Of a stretch of 16,315 nt of DNA, positions 1 to 7,410 are shown in pieces (position 1 is the stretch's first letter; every line of letters begins with the position of its first letter). Origin of the DNA: JBJXHC01 sp964538485 (GTDB lineage: Bacteria; Bacteroidota; Ignavibacteria; UBA10030; UBA6906); NCBI GenBank assembly GCA_964538485.1, contig CAZIHJ010000067.1, forward strand, positions 1 to 16,315, written 5' to 3'. The notes beneath the pieces were generated by a model. The model saw only the letters and a list, made by a program, of their open reading frames with translations, had not been told where the DNA came from and ran no database searches. The position numbers were made by a program, and so were the translations under genes.

Positions 1-752
1 AAGAAATCCAGTTTGCACACATCCCAGATCTTCCTCGTTATCGAAATCAGCGGACGCAAGCCGTGAGACGTGACTTCTGATTTTGTGATCATTCTGTAGA
101 CATGTGTTTGGTCGTCCCACCAACACGGTAACACAAGTCCGAATACATAAAACACTCTGAACCATCCTTTTCGTCCCTCGAATGGCGCGGGAATAATTTT
201 CTCCTGCAAAAGATACTTGTCGTTCTTGTGGTGCTGCCTCGATTCAATCACATCCTTCAAGCTTTCAGCTCCGGTAATTACACCAATGCCTCCGCCCGTG
301 GTATTCGCCGGCTTTATTATAAACGGTCGACCGAGGCGGGCAAGGTCGCTCAGACTCAACTCCACTTCCGCCTTTTTATTGTACGGAGAAATGACAATTG
401 AGAACGGGACATCAATGCCATTGGTAATGAACTCCAGGTGCATCGTTGCCTTGTCGATTGCGTGCAAGACGAGGTCGTTGGGATTGATGTAGTATGTCTT
501 GCTCTTGCGCATGAAACGGGCAAGAGGAAGGAAGTTCTCGTCGGAGTCGGAGGCACGGTCGAGGAAAGCACCGAACTCCAGTTCTCCGCGCTGCAACTTG
601 CGGAGGGTTTCCTGAGTATTGTGATGGGTAATGGAATAGAACAAAAGCCGGTGGGCATGAATCTGGTGTTCGAGAGTTGCGACAAAGGGTTTGTCGTATT
701 CCCAATCCCAGGCAACAGCAAGATGAAAGTATTCGTTGGCCATACTCGGCAT
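1..752 (-). CDS. RimK-like ATP-grasp domain protein, 3' end beyond the window
   Basis: The frame stays open from an ATG at 752 to the left edge (250 codons, no stop). Seen in the translation: a strand and glycine-rich loop, FIIKPANTTGGGIG (about residues 145-158), matching the nucleotide-binding lysine and flexible loop of ATP-grasp enzymes; a hinge-like YLLQEKI (about 181-187); and GWFRVFYVFG followed by an LPCWWDD segment (about 197-214), resembling the central ATP-grasp strands. The remaining acidic and asparagine metal ligands should lie further left and are not visible. The family joins a carboxylate to an amine or thiol at the cost of ATP; the substrate cannot be told. The in-frame stop TAA at 793-795 (minus strand) limits the start to ATG 752 or ATG 743. 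A GGG six bases before 752 favours that start weakly. No signal peptide, so probably cytoplasmic. Divergent from the operon at 874. An alternative is a grasp-like protein of unknown chemistry. Confidence 0.72.
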   Translation of the reverse strand, partial: MPSMANEYFHLAVAWDWEYDKPFVATLEHQIHAHRLLFYSITHHNTQETLRKLQRGELEFGAFLDRASDSDENFLPLARFMRKSKTYYINPNDLVLHAIDKATMHLEFITNGIDVPFSIVISPYNKKAEVELSLSDLARLGRPFIIKPANTTGGGIGVITGAESLKDVIESRQHHKNDKYLLQEKIIPAPFEGRKGWFRVFYVFGLVLPCWWDDQTHVYRMITKSEVTSHGLRPLISITRKIWDVCKLDF

Positions 753-753
753 A

Positions 754-782
754 GAATACCCAAAAACGTCCGGCTTGTCAAG
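754..782 (-). promoter_or_regulatory. Possible promoter TTGACA-N17-TATTCT overlapping the ATP-grasp start
   Basis: Reading the minus strand, TTGACA (782-777) is followed after exactly 17 bases by TATTCT (759-754), just before ATG 752. If used, transcription would begin within a few bases of ATG 743, giving an almost leaderless message. The bases also lie at the very start of the reading frame, so chance is possible. A competing site is TTG (812-810) -N21- TAATTC (788-783), closer to the Bacteroidota pattern. Confidence 0.3.
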
Positions 783-801
783 GAATTACGCCGTGGCCGC
801 C

Positions 802-832
802 TTGTTATTCAACGCGTGAATGGATATATTTT
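802..832 (+). promoter_or_regulatory. Putative Bacteroidota-type promoter of the TPR-EnvC-EBP operon
   Basis: TTG at 802-804, a 20-base spacer, then TATATTTT at 825-832. This fits the known Bacteroidota housekeeping pattern (TTTG or TTG near -33, TAnnTTTG near -7) except for the last base. It would start transcription near 839, about 35 bases before the chosen ATG at 874. The same TTG-N20 spacing recurs before the histidine kinase and the tRNA. Confidence 0.4.
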
Positions 833-864
833 TCGATAACAACATGAGGAAATGTGTGGTGTGT

Positions 865-868
865 AGGA
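865..868 (+). promoter_or_regulatory. Ribosome binding site AGGA that fixes the start at 874
   Basis: AGGA lies five bases before ATG 874. The upstream in-frame ATGs at 820 and 844 have no such site, and the 820 start would fall inside the putative promoter box. Initiation at 874 also gives an intact lipoprotein signal peptide. Confidence 0.6.
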
Positions 869-873
869 CGGAA

Positions 874-2595
874 ATGAAACACAAACTCAGCGTAGTTTTG
901 ATGGGAACTGTTGTTCTGTTGATGGGCGCTTGTTCATCATCGAAAGAGGCGGCTGTACCAGAAGGGGCAACTGAAAAGCCCCTGACCGCACTTGAGCAGA
1001 TGGCGAAAGACAAGGCGCTCGAGCATTTCGTCGAGGGTTCATTGAACGAAATGAAAGGCGACCATGCCAAGGCCATTCTGGAATATCAGGACGCATTACG
1101 GTACGATCAGAATCATGCCATCTACTTTGCGCTTTCCAAAAGCTACTCAGCTCTGAACAAACACTCGCTTGCCACCGAGGCGGGCAAGGAAGCGGTTCGA
1201 CTTTCCCCCGACAATATGGAATACAGGAGAACACTGGCGGATACCTACGTTGCCGCTTTTGAAGTTGACAAGGCGGTGGCGGAATATGAGGAGATCGTCA
1301 AACGCGATTCAAATTCCATCAACTCGTGGTACTCGTTGGCGCGACTGGTTCAAGGAAAAAATCCGAAAAGAGCATTGGAAGTGTACACACACATTCTTGA
1401 CCGGTTCGGTCCGGAATGGGATGTCCTCATTCAGATTGCGGAACTGCACAATGCAATGGGCCAGCCGGAAAAATCTGCAGACGCCTTAAAACAAATGCTC
1501 GAAATCGATCCGGGCAACATTGAATTGAAGCAGAGTGTTGCCGAGGCGTATATCCGTGCCGAGAAGTATGACACCGCACTTGCCATCCTGCAGGAGCTTC
1601 GTTCGTTGAACCCGGACAACATGGAGTACTCCGGTGGCATCGCAACAATTCATTTGCAACGAAAGGACTATGCGCGGGCTGCGGAGGAGTTTCAGGCGAT
1701 TCTCAAAGAGGACTCCGTCACTCTCGATTCAAAGATGCGCATCGGTGAGCTCTACTTTCAGCAAATGGAAAAGGATTCCACTCTTGCCCCAATCACGCGA
1801 TCAATATTTGAGGACATTCGGGACAAGCATCCGGAGGATTGGCGACCGTACTGGTTTCTTGGCGCCATCGGGGCTGTCACCGGCAATGATACGCTGACAG
1901 AGCCCAACTTCCGCAAGGTCACCGAGCTGGCAAGCTGGAATGCCGACGGCTGGGTGTATCTGACTTCCGTGCTGATGGAACGCAACGACTTTGAGGAAGT
2001 GGTGACTGTTTTAGAGGAAGCACAGAAGGTTCTTCCCGACGAGTTCCGCGTACACTTCTTCCTTGGTGTTGCATACAATCGCTTGCAACGAAATCAGGAA
2101 GCGGCTCGTGCAATTGAGCGTGCACGTATCATCAATCCCAAGGATGTGAATGCCATCATTCAGCTTGCGATTGTCTATGATGCATTGCAGAATCAGGAAG
2201 AAACCGACAAGTTGTATGAAGAAGCATTGAAGCTCGATCCGGATAACCATCTTGCGTTGAACAACTATGGTTACAGTCTGGCCGAGCGAAATATTCAGAT
2301 TGAACGTGCGCTTGAAATGTCAAAGAAAGCGGTTGAAGCACAGCCGGAGAACGCCTCGTATCTCGACACGATCGGTTGGGTCTACTTCCGGCTGGGTAAA
2401 TACAAAGAGGCGGAGGAATACATCAAGAAGGCTATTGACAAGGGAAACCCGAGTTCCGTGTTGTTCGAGCATCTGGGTGACGTGTACTTCATGATGAATG
2501 AACGTGACCGTGCCCTTGAACAATGGAACATCGCCCTGAAGATGGACGAGGGCAACACGATCCTGCGCGAGAAAGTCGCACGGGGCACGTTGTGA
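874..2595 (+). CDS. TPR-repeat lipoprotein
   Basis: 573 residues from ATG 874. The first 20 residues form a lipoprotein signal peptide (hydrophobic VVLMGTVVLLMGAC, lipobox ending at Cys20, then SSSK), so the mature protein should be lipid-anchored on the periplasmic side of an envelope membrane. From about residue 45 to the C-terminus the chain is a nearly continuous superhelix of roughly fourteen tetratricopeptide repeats, shown by recurring LDPDN / A..EYxxAL patterns such as LKLDPDNHLALNNYGYSLAE and KYKEAEEYIKKAI. TPR stacks are protein-binding scaffolds; no catalytic domain is visible. First gene of a tight operon; its TGA overlaps the GTG of the next gene (GTGA), implying translational coupling. 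In Bacteroidota a TPR protein commonly precedes the DUF4292 and EnvC genes, as here. The partner is unknown; a role in outer-membrane or cell-wall assembly is inference from context. Confidence 0.88.
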   Translation: MKHKLSVVLMGTVVLLMGACSSSKEAAVPEGATEKPLTALEQMAKDKALEHFVEGSLNEMKGDHAKAILEYQDALRYDQNHAIYFALSKSYSALNKHSLATEAGKEAVRLSPDNMEYRRTLADTYVAAFEVDKAVAEYEEIVKRDSNSINSWYSLARLVQGKNPKRALEVYTHILDRFGPEWDVLIQIAELHNAMGQPEKSADALKQMLEIDPGNIELKQSVAEAYIRAEKYDTALAILQELRSLNPDNMEYSGGIATIHLQRKDYARAAEEFQAILKEDSVTLDSKMRIGELYFQQMEKDSTLAPITRSIFEDIRDKHPEDWRPYWFLGAIGAVTGNDTLTEPNFRKVTELASWNADGWVYLTSVLMERNDFEEVVTVLEEAQKVLPDEFRVHFFLGVAYNRLQRNQEAARAIERARIINPKDVNAIIQLAIVYDALQNQEETDKLYEEALKLDPDNHLALNNYGYSLAERNIQIERALEMSKKAVEAQPENASYLDTIGWVYFRLGKYKEAEEYIKKAIDKGNPSSVLFEHLGDVYFMMNERDRALEQWNIALKMDEGNTILREKVARGTL

Positions 2596-3362
2596 GGAGG
2601 CTACATTCGTTTGTTCTCCTCCTCTCAATGGTTCTGGCTTCTTGTGCAACACGAAGACCGGAAATCGTGCTGGATGCAAATATCACTTCTTCGTCCATGC
2701 TGATTGCACTCGTGGAGGAAAAATCATCCAAACTTCTTACACTCAGCGGCAAGGGTATGCTGTCGTTCGAGAGTCCTGAAATGGCCGGCACCGCATCGTT
2801 TACGTCCTCACTCCGCCGCCCGGATTCATTGCTTGTGTTTCTTGAAGGCCCATTCGGTATTAATGTCGGAACACTCTTCCTCAGCAAGGAACGCTACATC
2901 GTGTACAACAGTCTTGAGAATCGAGTTATGACCGGTGTTCCTTCTTCCCAGGCCATTCGTACGGTGATTCCATTTGATTTGACGTTCGACCAGATCATCA
3001 ACGCCTTCGCAGGTGTGTTCACATTTCCACCGGCAGCCAGCGCCGGGACCCTCGCCGTTGACGGCGACCAATTTCTCCTGTCGTATCCGTGCGGCTCATC
3101 GGTGTGCAGTTACTGGATTGATCCGACGTATCTCCTGGTGACCCGGTTTGAGCAACGGGGCACGGATGGAGAGGTGATTGTTGAGGCAAACTGCTCTTCA
3201 CCGGTAGAGGAGGGGGACGCAGTTTCGGCACAACGCATTGTGGTGAAGTTTCCGCAAGATCAGAAAAGACTCTCCATCAGCTACAGTTCACTCTCTCTCA
3301 ATGTTATCGATCCCTCGTTCGTTTTTTCCATTCCCAAGAACGCGCAGACGACTGAGCGATAA
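2592..3362 (+). CDS. DUF4292-like (LolA/LolB-type fold) lipoprotein
   Basis: 256 residues from GTG 2592. This start gives MRRLHSFVLLLSMVLASC, a lipoprotein signal with lipobox LASC and Cys18; the in-frame ATG at 2523 lies deep in the TPR gene and lacks a signal. The start overlaps the TPR stop as GTGA, so coupling is likely. The body is beta-rich: SGKGMLSFESPEMAGTASF, RRPDSLLVFLEGPFGINVG and KERYIVYNSLENRV resemble the DUF4292 family of Bacteroidota, which is thought to share the half-barrel fold of lipoprotein carriers LolA and LolB. Family assignment is from recalled pattern and from position between a TPR lipoprotein and an EnvC-like protein. A role in lipoprotein or lipid handling at the outer membrane is plausible but not shown. 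Two cysteines near residue 170 (CGSSVC) could form a small disulfide loop. Confidence 0.75.
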   Translation: MRRLHSFVLLLSMVLASCATRRPEIVLDANITSSSMLIALVEEKSSKLLTLSGKGMLSFESPEMAGTASFTSSLRRPDSLLVFLEGPFGINVGTLFLSKERYIVYNSLENRVMTGVPSSQAIRTVIPFDLTFDQIINAFAGVFTFPPAASAGTLAVDGDQFLLSYPCGSSVCSYWIDPTYLLVTRFEQRGTDGEVIVEANCSSPVEEGDAVSAQRIVVKFPQDQKRLSISYSSLSLNVIDPSFVFSIPKNAQTTER

Positions 3363-3363
3363 A

Positions 3364-4560
3364 TTGCGCACGTTCCTCCTCCATATATTCCTTGTCGCAG
3401 TTGTTGCGTCATCCCGTCTTGCAGGTTCCACCCAGGATGAGATCAAAAAGAAACAGGTGGAATTGGAGAGCCTGCGCGATCAGATCAAGGAATTTGAGGG
3501 GAAGATCAAAGAGCAGCAGAAAAATGAAAAAGCGACGCTGGAATTGCTCGATACCTACGACCGCAAAGCCACAATAGTGCGGCGCCTGATCTCCAAATTG
3601 AAAAACGAGGAAAAGGAGCTTCAGAAAAATATCGAACAGACCCGGCTTGAACTTGGCAAGCTGGAAGACCAGCTCTCCTTCCTCAAACGCCATTATGCCC
3701 GGTATGTCTCCTCGGTGTATAAATCCGGAAAGGATTATGATGTGGAGTTGCTCCTGACTTCCACCTCCATTAATCAATTTTATCTACGGACCGAATACCT
3801 GAAGAGGTTTACCGAACAGCGGCAAAAGGATTCCCAAAAGATATCTACAAAAAAAAATGAAATAGAAAACAGGCAGTTGCGATTGCAGCAACAACTCAGC
3901 GAGGAACGCAGATTGATCGCTGAGAAGGGGGCGGAAGAGGACAAGCTCGCCACCCTTGTTACCGAACGGAAAGACGTCCTTTTTCAGATTCGCAAGGACA
4001 AAAAATCCATCCAGCGTGAGATCGACCGGAAGATCAAGGCAGCCCAGCAACTCGAGAATCTGGTTGCAAACCTGATTGAAGCAGAGCGCATCAAGAAGGA
4101 ACGCGAGGCAAAGGCGCGGGAGGGCAAGTTCCCGCAACCGCCGGCAATGGTCGGAACGTTCGAGTCAAAAAAGGGAAAGCTTCGTTGGCCGGTGTCACAA
4201 GGAGCGGTGGTGGCAAAATTTGGCAACCAGAGACACCCGACTCTCAAGACGATCACTGAAAACACGGGAATCGATGTTGCAGTAAAGTCCGGTACGCCCG
4301 TGAGTACTGTTGCTGAAGGAGAAGTCACAACAATCTGGTGGCTTCCCGGATATGGCAATCTTGTGATCGTGGATCACTACAGCGGATACAGGACTGTCTA
4401 TGCGCATCTTTCGGAGATTCAGGTGGCAGAAGGACAGCGATTGAAGGAAGGAGACATTATCGGGGCAAGTGGGGAAACGCTGGAGGGCCCACGCCTGCAT
4501 TTTGAGTTATGGAAGGATCGAGAGAAACAGAATCCTGAACTCTGGCTTGGCAAGCAATAG
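3364..4560 (+). CDS. EnvC-like murein hydrolase activator, degenerate LytM (M23) domain
   Basis: 398 residues from TTG 3364, which lies one base after the upstream stop and yields a clean signal peptide (LRTFLLHIFLVAVVASSRLA). The frame is also open from ATG 3301, giving 21 more residues and a 62-base overlap; neither start has a good ribosome binding site. After the signal comes a long charged coiled coil (about 24-255), then a LytM/M23 fold (about 270-398). Of the five key LytM positions, Asp304, His348 (YAHL) and His379 (RLH) remain, but the first zinc histidine is Asn300 (NTGID) and the first histidine of HxH is Arg377. It is therefore probably not an active endopeptidase. By analogy with E. 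coli EnvC, it would activate an amidase that splits daughter-cell wall. Its TAG directly abuts the next ATG. Confidence 0.87.
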   Translation: MRTFLLHIFLVAVVASSRLAGSTQDEIKKKQVELESLRDQIKEFEGKIKEQQKNEKATLELLDTYDRKATIVRRLISKLKNEEKELQKNIEQTRLELGKLEDQLSFLKRHYARYVSSVYKSGKDYDVELLLTSTSINQFYLRTEYLKRFTEQRQKDSQKISTKKNEIENRQLRLQQQLSEERRLIAEKGAEEDKLATLVTERKDVLFQIRKDKKSIQREIDRKIKAAQQLENLVANLIEAERIKKEREAKAREGKFPQPPAMVGTFESKKGKLRWPVSQGAVVAKFGNQRHPTLKTITENTGIDVAVKSGTPVSTVAEGEVTTIWWLPGYGNLVIVDHYSGYRTVYAHLSEIQVAEGQRLKEGDIIGASGETLEGPRLHFELWKDREKQNPELWLGKQ

Positions 4561-7203
4561 ATGAAACCCCGGCTCTTGTTCATCGTTGGCATCACGGTCA
4601 TCTGCTTCTTGCTGGTGATGCTATTGTATTCTCCTTTTGCAACTATTGAACAGCAGGTCACAGCCGCGAAACACAGATGGCGCGGTGTGCAAGCCGTCGA
4701 CTCCAATATCGTACTGGTCTATATTGACAATGAAGCCATTGGATCACTCGGGTGGCCTGTTCGGAGAAATTTTCACGCGTTGATGGTGAAAGCGCTGCAT
4801 GATCTTGGTGCAAAGTCCGTTGGCATCGAAGTGCAGTTTGAGAATACCAGTCCCGAATACCCGGAGTACGATGCACTTCTTGCTGCCGTTGTTGCACAAT
4901 CCGGGAACGTGGTTCTTACGTCGTATTTTGGAGTGGTGCCTGCTCAATCCGAGACGGGTGCCAGCGGAGTACCGCAATTGAACTATCCTCTGGTGCGCGA
5001 TCCGGTGCAGTCAGGTGAAGATCTCCACTTGCCGATGTCAGCATTGCTTCGCGGCGCAGCAGGTGTGGGACATGTGAATATTGCCGACAATGCTGATGTT
5101 CCATTGTTTATCGGCGCGTCCGGCAATGTTCTTCCTGCCTTCGGCCTTGAAGTTCTACGTGTGTATTGTGAGGCATCCCGTGAAGCCATACGTTACGATG
5201 ATGGAACGGTGACAATTCCGGGCAACGCGGGTGACATCCATATCACCAGTAAAGACGGCTTCGCAAATGTTGATCCGCCGTCTGCGATTGGTGCATTCCC
5301 TGCATACCCATTCCTTGAAGTCCTGCGCTCCTATGATGCTCTCCGCGCCGGCCATTCTCCCGCTATTCCCGTGCAACGGTTCAAAGGCAAAATCATTCTC
5401 GTCGGGGTTATTGCCGAGGGGCGAAGTGTTTTTGTCGGAACCCCGATACATCCACGCCTGGCGTCGCTCGTGTACCACGCCTCATTTGTTGATAATGCAC
5501 TCCGGTCTGCTTTTCCAGTCACTTTACCCAAAGCAGTGGTGGTATTGCTGTCTGCACTTCTTGCGCTGGTCTGCGCGGTAAGTATTCTATTATTGAACTC
5601 CCCAACGAGGAACATGATTGCCTTGGGGGTTTTGGTTGTTGTGTGTATCGTCTCGTACATTTTGTTTGTGGCAGGCGGAATCATCCTTCCGTTGACACCC
5701 CTGTTGTTTGTCGGATTGGTGAGTACGCTGTCGTCCCTCTTCTTCCGTCACCGCTTTGTTCGCGAACAGCTTGATGAACTGCAATCGGAGAAGGAGAAGA
5801 TTACCGCACAGCTTGCTGACCGTGAAGCCAAACTTGCCGTGTTGGAACGCGAACTTCTGGATTTTGAGACGAGGAAGACGGAAGACCGGACACATGAACT
5901 GCTGGAGGAGATCCGCAAATACAAGGCAGAGATTCGTACGCTTTCATCCAAAGCAAACGATCTGGTGGAGTTTATTGAAGAGCCCGCAAATCAGATTGCT
6001 GACAAAGCCGAGTTTGAGCGAATTGTCTATTCCCGAACGGGGAAGATGAAACCACTCGTGGAATTTATTGGAAAAATTGCCGGCAGTGATGCCCCCGTTC
6101 TTATTCTCGGTGAAAGCGGCACAGGTAAAGAGCTTGTAGCGAAGGCGATTCACATGCGCAGCAATCGTTCGTCAGCCCCTTTCGTTGCCGTTAATTGCGG
6201 GGCACTGTCGGAGAGCCTTTTGGAGAGCGAGCTTTTCGGTCATGAGAGAGGCGCATTTACCGGTGCAGTCAAGGACAAGGCGGGACGGTTTGAGCTGGCT
6301 GATCGGGGGACGATCCTCCTTGATGAGATTGGTGAAGTGAATGAGGGATTTCAACTAAAACTGTTGCGTGTGTTGCAGGAAGGGGAACTGGAACGCGTTG
6401 GCGGAACGAAAACACTCAAGGTGGACGTCCGGATTGTTGCTGCAACGAATAAGGACCTTCGCGAACAGGTAAAGGCCAGAAAATTCCGCGAAGATCTTTT
6501 CTACCGCCTGAATGTCCTGACAATTGAGTTGCCACCACTGCGCGAGCGCCAGGAGGATATTCCTCTTCTCATCGGCTTTTTCCTGAATCGAGAAGGAGGC
6601 AATATCCGGATCTCGAAAAATGTCATGGATGCCTTACAGAATTACACCTGGCCGGGGAATATTCGAGAGCTGGAAAGTGCAATCAAGCGCGCGGTGTTGC
6701 TCACCAAGGCGGACAATCGTTCCATGATATCGATGAAGGATATTAACGAAGAAATATCAGCAGCTATTGAGGGAGCCGTCGCGATTGAGGACCAGGTTCT
6801 TGAGTCAGTGCGCGAGAAGGGCTTTTCCCGAAGCGCCATCACTGAAACTGCCGCGGACCTTGGCGGATTGAATCGTGGAACTGTTGCAGAATATCTTCGC
6901 GGACAATTCCTGAAGGCATTTGCCGAGCATGGATTTAATATCGAGCACACCGTCCGGTATATTTCTCTTACTGCAGAAACCGATGTGAACGACCGGGTTC
7001 ACAAGAAACTTCTGGAGTATCTCTCGAACATTGCCGAGGGGATTGATTCGTCAAGGCCATGGGAAAGCGTCAAGGCCACATTGAAGCCCAAGACGAAGAA
7101 CCTGCCGCAACGATACCACAGATATCTGGAACAGGTGGCAGAGGCTTACTTCCGGGGTCTTTGGAACCTTCGCCCCGTGAAGGGCGAAAGATCTTCCGCC
7201 TGA
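4561..7203 (+). CDS. Membrane-bound CHASE2 / sigma-54 activator (AAA+ enhancer-binding protein)
   Basis: 880 residues. Order seen: TM segment (5-24); extracytoplasmic CHASE2-like sensor (about 30-310, with VLVYIDNEAIGSLGWPV and VLVGVIAEG-type strands near 50-67 and 270-287); further TM segments (about 324-395); coiled coil (400-465); AAA+ domain (about 485-715). The AAA+ motifs are complete: Walker A GESGTGKE (517-524), the sigma-54-contacting GAFTGA (564-569), Walker B TILLDEIGE (584-592) and FREDLFYRLNV (643-652). A helix-turn-helix-like stretch, ITETAADLGGLNRGTVAEYL (760-779), is followed by about 100 residues of unrecognised helical sequence, whereas most activators end with a Fis-type helix-turn-helix. 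There is no receiver domain, so control should come through CHASE2. ATP hydrolysis would open sigma-54 promoters; a matching promoter begins 138 bases after the stop. Last gene of the operon and translated from an ATG directly abutting the EnvC stop. Confidence 0.92.
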   Translation: MKPRLLFIVGITVICFLLVMLLYSPFATIEQQVTAAKHRWRGVQAVDSNIVLVYIDNEAIGSLGWPVRRNFHALMVKALHDLGAKSVGIEVQFENTSPEYPEYDALLAAVVAQSGNVVLTSYFGVVPAQSETGASGVPQLNYPLVRDPVQSGEDLHLPMSALLRGAAGVGHVNIADNADVPLFIGASGNVLPAFGLEVLRVYCEASREAIRYDDGTVTIPGNAGDIHITSKDGFANVDPPSAIGAFPAYPFLEVLRSYDALRAGHSPAIPVQRFKGKIILVGVIAEGRSVFVGTPIHPRLASLVYHASFVDNALRSAFPVTLPKAVVVLLSALLALVCAVSILLLNSPTRNMIALGVLVVVCIVSYILFVAGGIILPLTPLLFVGLVSTLSSLFFRHRFVREQLDELQSEKEKITAQLADREAKLAVLERELLDFETRKTEDRTHELLEEIRKYKAEIRTLSSKANDLVEFIEEPANQIADKAEFERIVYSRTGKMKPLVEFIGKIAGSDAPVLILGESGTGKELVAKAIHMRSNRSSAPFVAVNCGALSESLLESELFGHERGAFTGAVKDKAGRFELADRGTILLDEIGEVNEGFQLKLLRVLQEGELERVGGTKTLKVDVRIVAATNKDLREQVKARKFREDLFYRLNVLTIELPPLRERQEDIPLLIGFFLNREGGNIRISKNVMDALQNYTWPGNIRELESAIKRAVLLTKADNRSMISMKDINEEISAAIEGAVAIEDQVLESVREKGFSRSAITETAADLGGLNRGTVAEYLRGQFLKAFAEHGFNIEHTVRYISLTAETDVNDRVHKKLLEYLSNIAEGIDSSRPWESVKATLKPKTKNLPQRYHRYLEQVAEAYFRGLWNLRPVKGERSSA

Positions 7204-7212
7204 ATCAGGCCG

Positions 7213-7245
7213 TTCCCGCACTTCTCCTGCATATTCCCGCACTTC
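7213..7245 (+). repeat. Perfect 12-bp direct repeats, candidate enhancer (UAS)
   Basis: TTCCCGCACTTC occurs at 7213-7224 and again at 7234-7245, a centre-to-centre distance of 21 bases, which is two helical turns. Similarity continues to CYCC for a further three bases. The pair sits about 100-130 bases upstream of the sigma-54 promoter at 7341, a usual position for activator binding. The repeats are therefore candidate sites for the CHASE2 activator encoded just upstream. They are too few for a CRISPR. Confidence 0.6.
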
Positions 7246-7340
7246 CCCATCTCTTAATTCAGATCCAGGTAGTGGATTGTTATCCTCTAATGTGTTGCTT
7301 TGTATCGTGTTATGCGTGTATTCACTGTTTCCAACGATCA

Positions 7341-7355
7341 TGGCACAGGGCTTGA
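7341..7355 (+). promoter_or_regulatory. Sigma-54 promoter, TGGCAC-N5-TTGA
   Basis: TGGCAC at 7341-7346 and TTGA at 7352-7355 match the sigma-54 consensus TGGCAC-N5-TTGC with one change, C to A in the -12 GC dinucleotide. The G of -24 and the G of -12 have the required 12-base separation. Transcription would begin near 7367, giving a leader of about 44 bases before ATG 7411. Its position between a sigma-54 activator gene and a strong ribosome binding site makes chance less likely. Confidence 0.68.
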
Positions 7356-7397
7356 AATGGTTATGCCAGCAAAACGAACAACAAATATTCACATCAC

Positions 7398-7406
7398 TTA
7401 AGGAGG
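7398..7406 (+). promoter_or_regulatory. Strong Shine-Dalgarno TTAAGGAGG before ATG 7411
   Basis: AGGAGG (7401-7406) ends four bases before ATG 7411. It is the best ribosome binding site in the window; most other genes here have a weak one or none. It suggests that the first gene of the sigma-54 unit is made in quantity. Confidence 0.75.
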
Positions 7407-7410
7407 CACA

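Noticed and set aside
217..839. Plus-strand open frames at 217-492 and 438-839, and minus-strand frames at 356-781 and 412-705
   Set aside because: They overlap a minus-strand frame (752 to the left edge) whose translation shows ATP-grasp motifs; their own translations are low-quality, Cys/Arg/Ser-rich and without domains.
820..873. N-terminal extension of the TPR lipoprotein to ATG 820
   Set aside because: It would bury the lipoprotein signal 18 residues inside the protein and overlap the putative promoter box; ATG 874 has an AGGA site at good distance.
7169..7188. Hairpin TTCGCCC-CGTGAA-GGGCGAA at the end of the activator gene
   Set aside because: A good 7-bp stem, but it lies inside the coding sequence and has no T-tract, so I do not call it a terminator.
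7213..7245. CRISPR-like repeat
   Set aside because: Only two 12-base copies with a 9-base gap; no array.
7270..7289. Imperfect dyad TAGTGGAT-TGTT-ATCCTCTA in the sigma-54 control region
   Set aside because: It could be an operator, but it is short, has an internal T-T mismatch and a single copy; the 12-bp direct repeats are a stronger enhancer candidate.
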